Shown here piece after piece: positions 1 through 10,215 of a stretch of 64,000 bases of DNA. Position numbers and translations under genes: made by a program. Source of the stretch: Xylaria sp. FL1777 (taxonomy: Eukaryota; Ascomycota; Sordariomycetes; Xylariales; Xylariaceae); the NCBI GenBank assembly GCA_022578965.1, contig MU400613.1, positions 80,523 through 144,522 on the forward strand, read 5' to 3'. The notes beneath the pieces are model-generated. The model worked only from the letters and a program-made list of their open reading frames with translations. It searched no databases and was not told where the DNA came from. Numbering within the stretch: position 1 is the first letter of the stretch; every line of letters starts with the position of its first letter.

Positions 1-3000
1 CTAAAAACTAAAGCTAGCAATTTAACTAATTGCTAAAAGTTATTACTATAATAAAACTATAATAAAAAACAATAATAATATTTTATGCTTAAAAAATTTA
101 AAACATAACGAAGTACTATAAAATTGCTATATAATATATTATTGCTACTAATACTTATTTAATAAATTAAAAAATAATTAGTTTTTTAAATAAATTGCAA
201 AAACAGAAATATAAAACTTTTACGAATTAAAATAGTTAGTTATAACTATAGTTCATTATAAAAATTTATAAAAATTTGCAACATTTAAAAAGAATTTTAA
301 CTGCACTTATAACACTAGTTCAAAAAAATATAAAAATAACTACTATAAATATTACTAGCTAATTAAAACATAATTGTATTAAAAAATAGTTGCTAAAAGC
401 AAAAAAGCTTAAAAACTGCGATTTAAAGCTTGCTTAAAAACAAAAACAAAACAAAGCGCAATAATATCTAAAGTACAAAATAAAACAAGTATTTAAACAT
501 TTAACAAAAAAAAGTTAAAAAACAAAATAAGCACTTGTTAAAAAAGCAGCAAATAGCTAAAAAAACTAAAGCTTTACATAAAGTTTAATATAATAACTAA
601 CAAAACTAATTTAAAGTTAAACTTATATATTAAAAAAGAAAATATAACACTTTAATTAACTTAAAAACATAAGCTAACATAATTTTACTTAAAGTAATAA
701 AACAAAATAAAATTTTTTAAAAATACAAGCAAAAATCCTAAAAAATTAAAAGATTTAATAAAAGCACTTTTAGCTATAATAACAGTTGCATACTTAAAAA
801 AACTAAACTTTTTAATATATTTATATAAAAATATAAAAAGCAAATTATATTAAATATTGCTAATATATTTAATTATAACATTATTTTAGAAATATTATAG
901 CTAAAAACTAGCAACCTTTTAATTTAATAAAAAGCAAAAACTATTAATTAAAAAAGCAAAAAATAAAGCAAAAAAATTAGAAAAATCGCAAAAGAAATCT
1001 TAAATAAAATACTAAAAGTATATTACAGATTTTATAAACTGTTTAAAAAAAAAAAAAAAAAGAACTTCTTAAATATAGCTTATAAAACTACTATATTTTT
1101 ATTAAAGAAAAATATTAACTAAAGCTTTATTAAGTATATTATATAAGCTTAAACAAAACAAACACTTTATAAAAATACATTTAAAAAAATCTAGCAAAAG
1201 GATTCCTAAGAAAATCTTAGTTGTTTGCTAAATACTTTATAGTACTCGTATTTAAAATAAAAAATAAAAAACAACTAATTAATAAAAAAAAAAAACCAGT
1301 ATAGCAAATAATAATTAACTATTAACTATTAAACATAATTACTATTATAAATAAATATTTTTTTATTTTGTTAGTAATTATAAAAAAAAACATTAGCTAA
1401 GCAAAATAGTTTATAATAGTTAATATTTTAAATAAATACTATACTATTAAAATAGCTAAAAAAAAAAAATAAAAAACTGCTATACAAATAATACATAAAT
1501 TATATAAGTATATAGTTATGCTATAAAAACTATAAAACGTACTAGCTAGCTTTTAACATATAATAATAATAATTTTATAGAAGTTTTTAAACAAGTTTAT
1601 ATTTATTTACTTAAATAATATTTTAATTTACTTTAAAACACTAAAAAAACACAAAAAACATATAACTTAAGTATTAAAAACACTTAAACAAGCAAAATTA
1701 CAACTTAACACAAAAAAATATATATAGCATATATAAAAAATTAACTTTTTAAAATTTACAATTACTTTAAAACAAATATAGATTTAATAGTTAAAAATTA
1801 ATATAGTACAAAACTAGAAAATATTTAACTTAGCTACTATTATAAACATATAACAAGCATTAGAATTTTTAAACTATATTTAAATATTAATTTAAAACTT
1901 TAAAAAAATAGCGTTCTATTTTACAAAGTATACAAAAAAGAAATATAAAAAAAAATCTTTTTTAATCTTAAAAAAAGCCCAAAAAGCTTTTAAAAAACTA
2001 AAACTAAAAGTTATTTTTAACCTTATAGTTAAACTACTTAATCTACAAAAAAAAAAAAAGCTAAAAATAAATGCTTTAAATAATATAATTACAAAAGTTT
2101 TAAAACAACTAAAAAACAACAAAAAATAGCACTTAGTAGTTTATTATTTTAAAGCACTATAAAATGCAGCATTATAATACCTTATTTATAATAAAAAACT
2201 GCTTGCAATTATTACAGCACTTAAAAAGTAAAAACTGTTCTTTATAAAAACTATAAAGCTAATTAAAATCTATTTAAATTATTAAAACCTAACAAAATTT
2301 ATAACTACGCAAGAAATTACTAAACAACATAAAAATTAAATAGTTTTTTTTTCTAAATTTAACTTTAAAATATGCTACATTAAGAAAAAAAAAAACATTT
2401 AAGCAAACATACTTAGTTAATAAAGTTAAAAAGGATTTAAAGTTCTAAAAAAAAACATTTAAGTATTACATCCCTAAAAAAATAAAAGCTTAAAAATTAA
2501 AATCATTTTTAAAAACCTTATAAATATATAGCTATAATAAGCTTATAACTTAGAAAAGTTAATAAAACTACAAAAACATAAAAAATCAAAAAAAAACAAG
2601 CTAATATATAAACGTAAAGTTTACTTACTAAAATCTTTATAAAACAAGTTTATTAAAAAGTTCTATAAACACTTATTATATAAACACTAAAAAGCAACAA
2701 AAATAGTTAAACAACTATAAAAAAAATACAATTTTTTAAAACTATAAAACATAGTTAAATCTATTATAAAAAAGTGCAATATTTGTAATAAAGCTAAAGT
2801 AGCTTAACATAAGCTTTATAAACTACTATAACTTATATAAATACTTAAATAAGCATAGCATACTATTATTTAAGATTTTATTATAATATTACCTTTATTA
2901 ACTAATTTAGTTATAAAAGTATAATATAATAAAATATAAGTTATTATTAATAAACTTATTAAGTATGCTTACTTTTTACCGTTTAAAAAAAATATAATAG

Positions 3001-4022
3001 CTAAATAACTTATATATGCTTTTATACGCTAATATTTAAATAAGCATAAACTACTAAAAAAAATTGTTTTAAATTAAAATAAATTGTTTATTTTTAAGTT
3101 TAAAACTAGTTTTTTTAAACTTATTAATATTAAACTAAAGTTTTTAACTGCTTACTACTTATAAACAAATAAACAAACAAAAAAACTAAACTAAATATTA
3201 AAACAATATTTATAAAATTATATTAATTATTAATAAAATAATTAAGTAAAATTATTATTAATAGTATAAATCTTATATAACATATTAACAAACAAAAATA
3301 TAAATATATTTTTGCATAAAGCTATTTATAAACAGCAAGCAACTATTAAAAAACAAAAAAAAACATTAATAAAAACATTTATTATTTTAACTATAGTACT
3401 TTAAGCAAAAACTATTGCAACAAAAATTAAAACATTATAAGCTAAACTATAATTACATTTTTAGTTTTTATAACAACAAATGTTAATATATTATAATAAA
3501 AAACGAACTAAAAAACTAACTTTTAAAAAAAAAAACAAAGTTTATTTGCTATAACAAAAACAAAATGCAAACATTAATATCTCTTAAATTAAAACAAAAC
3601 AACTAAGCAATAAATTAAAATTTAAAAAACTTAGCTTTTTTAAAATTAAAGAAATCATTTTACTTACTAATTATAAACTATTATTACTAAAAAATATATA
3701 AATCTACTTTATTTTTTACATTTTTTTATTAAAACTAGCACTTATTAAAATACTTATTAAAACATAACTAAAAATAAAAACAAATTAAAACGTTTATAAA
3801 GTTAAAAGTATACTAGATTTTCGTTAAAATAATAATAACTTAAAGTATTTTATTAAATAAAAAAAATACTTATATGCTAATAATACTTAAAAACTTAAAA
3901 AACACTTAAAAATTGCTAAAGTAGTTATAAATTAGTTCTACTGCTAATACTTTAACTGCTTAAAACTAAAAAAAAAAAGTTAACTTTAAAAAAAACGCCT
4001 AAAAAATTTTAATCAAACTTAA
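1..4022 (+). pseudogene. pol: Ty3/gypsy chromovirus pol relic (element A), 5' end outside window
   Basis: Decayed polyprotein that once encoded reverse transcriptase, RNase H, integrase and a chromodomain. Reading codons whose first base is at 1608, 1611 and so on (positions divisible by 3), and treating TAA/TAG as former Gln/Trp/Arg, the order is: RT catalytic motif YLNN at 1608-1619 (from Y-x-D-D, both Asp now Asn); RNase H motif YNKKLLAII from 2187; integrase zinc finger with CNIC at 2775-2786; first catalytic Asp kept (GAT 2874-2876, DFI); second changed to Asn (3072-3074); Glu changed to Lys (3180-3182) inside TAYYL*TNKQTKKLN, the decayed TAYHPQTDGQTERLN box; chromodomain about 3780-3955 with ILDFR and YFIK*KKY. 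The frame holds without an indel over these 2.4 kb. The strand is A-rich, as expected for retroelement sense strands. Gag and the 5' LTR lie before position 1. Family identity is secure; the exact end (stops near 3981 and 4020) is not. Confidence 0.9.
3780..3958 (+). pseudogene. Chromodomain relic at C-terminus of element A pol
   Basis: The segment reads Y-K-V-K-S-I-L-D-F-R, then N-L-K-Y-F-I-K-*-K-K-Y-L-Y-A-N-N-T-*-K-L, then H-L-x-x-A-x-x-V-I-N-*-F. This lines up with the chromodomain core (E-V-E-x-I-L-D-x-R ... Y-x-V-K-W-x-G-Y ... N-T-W-E-P ... A-x-x-L-x-x-F), with both Trp codons now stops and Glu now Lys. In chromoviruses this domain is thought to steer integration to heterochromatin. It is in frame with the integrase upstream. 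Confidence 0.8.
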
Positions 4023-4560
4023 ATAAAGCAGCTTATGCTGCTTTAGCTTGCTTTTTTTATTGTTTTTGCTCTTTTACTAGCGCTTTTTGTTCTTTTTTAA
4101 TGCGCTTTATTTTGTTTAGTTTATTTAAGAACTAAAGCTTTTACTAAACTATTTTAACACCTTTTGCTTTTAAAAAACGTTTTTATATATAAAGCTAAGC
4201 TAACTTGCTTAAAACAAAATTAAAGCTATTTTAAGCTTGTTTTAATTTCTTTTAAACTAAAAATAGCTATTGCTTTGCTTGCTTTTTTTCTTTTTTAAAA
4301 CAACAGTATTTAAAAACTATGTTATTAATTAAATTAATTAAAACTCTTGATTTATTGCAAGAATAACTAGCACGTACGCATTTAAAACAACAAAACATAT
4401 TATTTGTTATTTTGCATGTTAATAACCAATTAAAGCAGCAAAAATAAGGCATAACTTCATAGCTAATAAAATCAATAAAAAAAGCAAAAACAAATCTTTG
4501 CTTTGTTTTAAATAAACAGTTAGTTTTTTTAATACGCTTTAATATTATAACATATAGAAA
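4022..4560 (-). pseudogene. Antisense Cys-rich / coiled-coil gene relic between pol and 3' LTR of element A
   Basis: On the minus strand one frame can be followed from about 4560 to 4022, interrupted only by TAA/TAG. The N-terminal part (61-codon stop-free stretch 4452-4267) is Cys-rich: CCFNWLLTC, then CCFKCVRASYSCNKSR, i.e. a C-x2-C-x6-C pattern after an earlier Cys cluster. The C-terminal part is Lys/Glu/Gln/Ala-rich and helical (KKEKKQAKQ; RFLKAKG; IKKEQKALVKEQKQ; KKQAKAA), as in a coiled coil. The local base skew flips from A-rich to T-rich on the plus strand exactly here, supporting minus-strand coding. It is tail-to-tail with pol and reads away from the LTR at 4625-5094, so an antisense LTR promoter is plausible but unproven. 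Similar Cys-rich proteins with a basic coiled coil occur as hypothetical proteins in fungal genomes; that resemblance is from memory, not a search. Function unknown. Confidence 0.55.
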
Positions 4561-4608
4561 AAAAAAGAAAAAAAAATACTTATAAAAAATTATTAAAACA
4601 ATAATTCT

Positions 4609-4621
4609 AAAAAAAAAGAAA
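4609..4621 (+). other. Polypurine tract of element A
   Basis: A run of purines (nine A, G, three A) ends three bases (TAA) before the LTR that starts with TG at 4625. The same arrangement, purine run plus three bases plus LTR, is seen at 58282-58299 in element C. It fixes this LTR as a 3' LTR of a plus-strand element. Confidence 0.6.
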
Positions 4622-4624
4622 TAA

Positions 4625-5094
4625 TGTTATAAAATTAGCACTAAAGTAACTTTTAAAACAGCTTAATGCCTTTATATATATTTTGCACTTTTTTTTTTGC
4701 TAGCTAAAGCTAAAGTTATATAATAACTTACTTAGCTTATTAAGCTTACAGTAATTTAAAGCTTACTAAGCTTATAATAATTTAGTGCTTATTAAACTTG
4801 CAGTAATCCAAAAAGAATTATTACTTTTCTTACTTTTTTTTTGCTTATATAATTATGCATTTTTTATATTTAATTACTTACTTAGTTCTTAGCTCCTTAG
4901 CTATTAATTTCCTTATAACTACTAAGCACTAATATATTTATTACTTTTAATCCTTTAAAACCCTTATTAATGCATAGTAGTAAAAGTACCCTAAAAACCT
5001 CCTTAATGAACTACCGTTAAAAATCCTATTATTACTTGCAAATTAAAACTTTAAGAGCAAACCTGTTATATTAATGTATAACAAGTCCGTTACA
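4625..5094 (+). repeat. 3' LTR of element A (LTR family 1, copy 1)
   Basis: 470-bp repeat matching 62764-63257 from end to end. It starts TGTTATAAAATTAGCAC and ends CCGTTACA, i.e. TG...CA. It holds three units of a 26-bp internal repeat (GCTTAnTAAGCTTA...TAATTTA) where the other copy has four, which explains most of the 24-bp length difference. A terminal hairpin (AACCTGTTATA...TATAACA) lies just before the end. Compared with the other copy this one is heavily mutated: for example ACAGGGGTGGCC there reads ACTAAAGTAACT here. The flanking 5-mers (AATAA, CTTTT) do not match, as expected when the element's other end is far away, so a solo LTR is unlikely. Confidence 0.8.
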
Positions 5095-6500
5095 CTTTTG
5101 CTTTAATTTTTATTACTGTTTTTTTTAACGCTAAAATTACTATTATGTTTAGCAATAAGCAATAGCTGCTTTTTTTAGTTTTTACTAAAAATATGTACTT
5201 AACTAAAGAAAAAAAGCTATATTTTCTTAATTTTTTTGCGCTTTAGCAAAAAACTACGCTTGCTATTAAGCTTTTTTAGTTTAGCGCTATTAAGCTTGCT
5301 TGCTTAAACATTAACTATTAATTTATTAATAATATTTTTTAATTTACTTTTTAGATTTTTTATAACAACTAAATATATAAAACTTAGCAAATTTTTTAAA
5401 ACTGCTATAATATTTACTTTAATAGCATTATAGTTGCTTATATATGCAAATTTATATAAGCAGTAGCATTACAAAACATAAAAAGCTTTTTTTTTGTTTA
5501 TAATATATAAAGCAACAATAAGCGTATTATTAGCATAAGCTTTACTAATAATATTAATGTATGCTTAGCTTACGCATTTATGCTAAGCTTATTTAAGTTT
5601 AATATTTAAAGCACTTTTGTAAGCTATAGTAACTTTTTTAAAAAAGCATCTATTATTATTATTTTTTTATATAACGCATAAGTAAGCAATATTTGCAAGC
5701 ATATATAAAAGTTTTATTTTGCTAAGTAGTACTTAAAGCTAGTTTAAATACGTATAAGCTATAGTGTTTAAAAAGCAAAAGCTAATATTATTATTGTTAA
5801 TTTAATTTAAACTAGCTTTTATAGCTTTTTAAGCGATTTTTGCTTTAGCTTTACTTTTTGTATTTATGTTAAGCTTACTTAGTTTTTTCTTTGCTTGTTT
5901 TAAGCTTAAAATAGTTCTTAGTTTTATAAAGCATTAGTTAGTATTAAATAGCTTTTTAAGCTTGTTTTTTATTACTAAAAAAAAAGCGCTATTTATATGT
6001 ATAAAGCTAGCAAGTATTACTTTTAAAACTTTTATTGCTTAAAATGTTTTATTTATTATAACTAAAGCAGCTTATGTTTATAGTAAACATGTTTTAATTA
6101 TGCTTATAAGTATGCTACTTATAAATATTACGCTTTTATAAAGCTATTTTTTATTAATTTGCTTAGTATTTTATGCTTAATTAACATTTGCTATTAATTT
6201 ATAAATTATATATTTTTTAAAACAACTGTTTTTTTTTATAAAACCTTTAGAAAAATAGCTAGTAAAGCTAATACTACGTAGCTATATATGCAAGCTAGCA
6301 AGTTTTATTACAACATAAAAATCCTAAATTAAAAGGCCGTGGATTTTAAACAGCAAAATTAAGTAAAAAAGCAGTTTGCGCATAAGTTTAGCAAAGCGTT
6401 TAAAAAGCTAGTTCTGCGGTTTTTTGTTTAAAAAAGCGCGCTTTTATTTAACTTTAGTATATATTTTGCAAGATTTTTTGCTTTTGCTTTATTACTACTA
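5095..6500 (-). pseudogene. Non-LTR (LINE-type) reverse transcriptase relic
   Basis: The minus-strand frame with codons ending at 5526, 5529 and so on runs from about 6,500 down to 5,095 with TAA/TAG stops only. Two RT signatures fit LINE-type enzymes: AYANNTLIVA, with the Y-A-N-N codons at 5537-5526 (from YADD, both Asp mutated), and about 60 codons earlier LLYMLANIAYLCVI near 5700, resembling the P-L-S-x-L-L-Y-x-L-A-x-E-P-L-L-x-x-I box. The C-terminal side is Lys-rich. The plus strand is T-rich throughout, consistent with minus-strand sense. The relic stops at the element A LTR, so element A may have inserted into it or truncated it. The upstream limit is not resolved; no endonuclease domain was found by eye. 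Confidence 0.5.
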
Positions 6501-7163
6501 ATGCTTATTTTTAATTAACGCTTTAGCAAATATTTTTATTAAGAACTTTTTTTAGCGTTTTGTTATGTTTAATATTGTTGTTTGTGCTATATTTTTATTT
6601 AGTAAGCTGCTATTAAAAAAACATTTTTGTACTTTTAATTGCGTACTAATATTAGCAAACTTTAGCTTTAGCTAATTTAAACTTTATGCTTAGCTAAATT
6701 TAAATGTTCTAAGGTTTACTTTTGTAAACGTTCTTAAAAAAGATTTTCTTTTGTTTTTTTAAAATTACGCTAATTATATTATTTGCACTACTTCTTGTAA
6801 TAATAATTTTTCTGCTTGCTTTTTTATTAATAAATAGCTTTTTAGCATTATAACTTAAAATAATTTTACAACTATTTTAGTATTTTATAAGCACTATTTA
6901 GTTAAATGCTTTATTAATTCTATTATTAAATTTATTTATATTTTTAGTTCTAGCAGGTTTTATTATTTTTTTTTTATAATGCTTTAAATAATTATAAACA
7001 AATAAAAAAATATAACTTATTATAAAAATACTGCAAATATTCTTTAGCTAAAGTTAAATTAGTATGCTTATTTTGTTTTGCTAAATATAAAGCTAAAGTT
7101 TTTTAGTTTTTATTCTTTTTTTATTTTTTTTAGTCCGCTAAATAATAATAGTAATAATAAATT
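6501..7163. other. T-rich decayed sequence, no identified gene
   Basis: Plus strand T-rich, continuing the block that holds the minus-strand RT. It may include more of that element (minus frames contain stretches such as QLKVQKCFFNSSLLNKN near 6600), but I could not align it with a known domain. Confidence 0.3.
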
Positions 7164-7244
7164 CTTTTTTAGCAGTAAAAATAATTATAACTTTTTTAGT
7201 AGCAAAAGTAACTATAACTTTTTTAGCAGTAAAAGTAATTATAA
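7164..7244 (+). repeat. 27-bp minisatellite, three units
   Basis: Three head-to-tail 27-bp units (7164-7190, 7191-7217, 7218-7244) of the form CTTTTTTAGCAGTAAAAGTA plus ACTATAA. Being a multiple of three, it translates as a nine-residue repeat (FFSSKSNYN), but the surrounding frame is short and low-complexity. Confidence 0.85.
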
Positions 7245-9734
7245 TAATAATAACTATTAGTAGTTTTATAAGCGTGCATAAAATATATCTTTTGCTATAA
7301 TTGCTAATTAATAAATTCCTAATATATGCTTATTATTTTTGTATATTTTTACGATTATATAAGTAGTTTTTTTTTCGTAAGTACTTAGTACTACTATTTT
7401 TTATTTCTGCTTTTGCTATTTTTTTTCGTAAATTATTTATAATAAACGCTTATTTAACCGCTTTAATTTACTTTTTATTATTATATTTTAATAAGCTTAT
7501 ATAATGCTTAACTGCTTTAATTTATTTTTTACTTTTATATTTTACTAAACTTACTTATTATAAGTTCTTTTGCTTTTAATATTTTTAAAACTAGCAGCTT
7601 AACTAGTTTAAGACTTAAACCTGCCGAAATTATAGCTATTAAAACCTAGTTTAATATAATTTTATAAAATAAAACTACAGAAAAAAACAATTAGTAATAT
7701 ATAAACTACTAACTAATTGTTTTAAGCATTAAATTTAGTAATAGTAGTTTAATTGTTATATTATACTTTAAAAAGAACTTATTAAGTAAAGCTTATAACT
7801 AAAATTGTTTTAGTTAACTTATTTTTTACTGCAGTAATAAATATATATAAAATAACTTATTAAAAGCTACATTATTTAAAGAGTTAAAAAAGCATGCTAT
7901 AAAATTGCATTAATAAAAGTTTTTTATGTTTTATATGTTTTTTGCGATTTATAGTATAAAAGCGCTGCAGTATTTTTTATTTAATATACTAAAAGTTCTA
8001 ATGGGCTTTTTACATAATAACAAGCTAAAAGCTAAACTCCATTTTTGTTTGCTTTCTAATATATTTTATATTTGTTTTTTTGCCTTTTTGCAAAGTATAA
8101 AATCAAATATTTTAACTTATAGCTTTTTCTTTTATTTTATAAGTGTTTTTAATTAAAACGTTTATATTATTTTGCTAGTATATATTAATAGTTATTAGTG
8201 TTTAATTATTTATTACAATATATTTTATATAGCATTTTTTTTTAACTTTTTGTATAGCTTTATATAAGCTAACTTTATATAACATAACTTTGCTTATTTT
8301 ATGCATTTTATTAATAATATGCCAAATAAACTTTGCTAAATTATTTAAGTGCTTGTTTTTGCTTTTTAATAATGCTATTTTTAGTTTTATAGCTTTTAAG
8401 TTATTAAAAATGCCTAGGCTTTTATTTTAGAAAATAATTTTTTAAACTTTTTTTAATTTATACTATATTGCTATATTAAATTTTCTATTAAAGCTAAAAC
8501 TGTAGCTATTTTAAACATTGTTAAATAAGCTTGCATGCAAGTAAGTTATAGTAAATTTTAGCCTTGCAATTTCTTTTTGCTAGCTAAAAAAAAACAAAAA
8601 AATAAGTTAAATATTAATAGTAGCTGCTTAAAAAAAAGTTTTAAACCTTTTTATTAAATCTGCAAATGCTATTATTATGTTATAAGTTAATAAAATGCAA
8701 AGTTTTGCAAAATGCATAAAAACGTACTTAATTTTAAGCTACTTTTTAAAGTATATTTTTTATTATTAGTTTATTTTATTAGCTACTAATATATATATAC
8801 TAAAGTATTTAATCTTAATATATTAGTTTAATTGCTAATTTGTTTTTTATATTAATATATGCTTAATATTAATATATATACTAAAGTGCTTTTAATAATA
8901 GCTTTTTATTTATTTTACTTTGTTAGCTTTTTTTGTTTGTAATTTATTAGTAATTTTCTAGCTTTTTTTCTTAATTCTGCAAAAGTAACTTATTTGTAAT
9001 ATTTAAGGCTTAAACTAATATACTTGAAAAAATACTTGTGTTTTTTGTAGTTTTTATAAATAATCTTTTTAGTATGTGATTTTAATTAGATTTTGCTAGC
9101 ATATAGGAAATATTTCCTAAAATAATCTATAAAAAATATAGGTTTAAAATAATCTATAGAAATAACATTATGTATTTTAAAATAAGCTAAAAACTTAAGT
9201 TTATACGCTAATTGTCTAATTTTCTTAATAACTTTAAAAGGTTTAATAAATATAATGCTTTTTATAAAATACTTATTTAATTTGCTATATAAAATCTTTA
9301 TAGCTTGTTATGCTGCTTTATAGTTTTTTAACTTTTGTAATTATAAGTAAACTATATAAGCTAAATAAAAACTTTGCAATATTTCTATACTTATTAGTTT
9401 ATTAATAAAAAGTAAAGTTAAAATAAAAAAGCCTTTTTTTTGCTTAAAAGCGCAAAAAAAAAAACTTAGTATATTTTAATTACTTACTTTTAATTAAACT
9501 AGGTTTTATTTAATATAAAAAAGCATATTATAAAAACTAGGGCTAATAGCCTATTAACTATGCTAATTGCTATTTTTTATATGTATAAGTAAAAATTATG
9601 CTATGCTTAACTTGCTTTTTTTTTAGTAGCTAAATAAAAATATCCTATATTTACTTTTAGGTTATAAGTTTTGCTATGTTTTTATTAAGTGTTTTGCCTT
9701 TTATTTTTTTGCTCTTTAGTTGTTTACTAATTAT
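7245..9734. other. T-rich decayed sequence, no identified gene
   Basis: Dense TAA/TAG in all frames and T-rich plus strand. A 76-codon open stretch at 7926-8156 has no recognisable motif and is compatible with chance. A slightly less mutated patch lies at 7615-7640. No RNA gene or repeat array was seen. Confidence 0.4.
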
Positions 9735-10215
9735 ATTATATAGTTAGTATATACTTTTTTTATAGTTGCTTTTGCCTTTAGTTATTTATTGCATTATATA
9801 GTTAATATATACCTTTTTTATAGTTGCTTTTGCTTTTAGTTATTTATTTAATTGCATTATATAGTTAATATATACTTTTTTATAGTTACTTTTGCTTTTG
9901 GTTATTTATTGCATTATATAATTAATGTATATCCTTTTATAGTTATTTTTGCCCTTAGTTATTTATTACATTATATAGTTAGTATATACCTTTTTATAGT
10001 TGCTTTTGCTTTTAGTTATTTACTTAATTGCATTATATAATTAATATATAAGTATGCAAAATAGCTAAAGCTTTATACTTAACGTTAAAAAAAATCAATT
10101 AATTAATTAATTAATTAATTAATTAATTAATTAGTTAGTGTATATTGCTTTTGCTTTTAGTTATTTATTTAATTGTATTATATAGTTAATGTATACTTTT
10201 TTTATAGTTACTTTT
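9735..10215 (+). repeat. 57-63 bp tandem repeat, six units plus a displaced seventh
   Basis: Units begin at ATTATATAGTTA at 9735, 9793, 9856, 9913, 9970 and 10032, spacing 58, 63, 57, 57 and 62; a seventh (core at 10177) follows after an (AATT)n insertion. Each unit reads roughly ATTATATAGTTAATATATAC, TTTTTTATAGTTGCTTTTGC, TTTTAGTTATTTATTGC. The 62-codon open frame at 9852-10040 is a translation of this array, not a gene. Confidence 0.9.
10097..10132. repeat. (AATT)9 microsatellite
   Basis: Thirty-six bases of perfect AATT repeat, interrupting the tandem array. It is preceded by CTTTATACTTAACGTTAAAA, a phrase repeated with few changes at about 11676-11695, also just before an AATT run, so a short dispersed repeat carrying the microsatellite is likely. 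Confidence 0.9.

Noticed and set aside
7164..7244. Possible CRISPR array (also 26505-26640 and 31030-31230)
   Set aside because: Units are contiguous with no unique spacers; these are minisatellites, and the genome context is eukaryotic transposon DNA.
9852..10040. 62-codon open frame with repeated hydrophobic segments, resembling a small membrane protein
   Set aside because: It is the translation of the ~60-bp tandem array at 9735-10215; no stop arises because one unit is stop-free in that phase.
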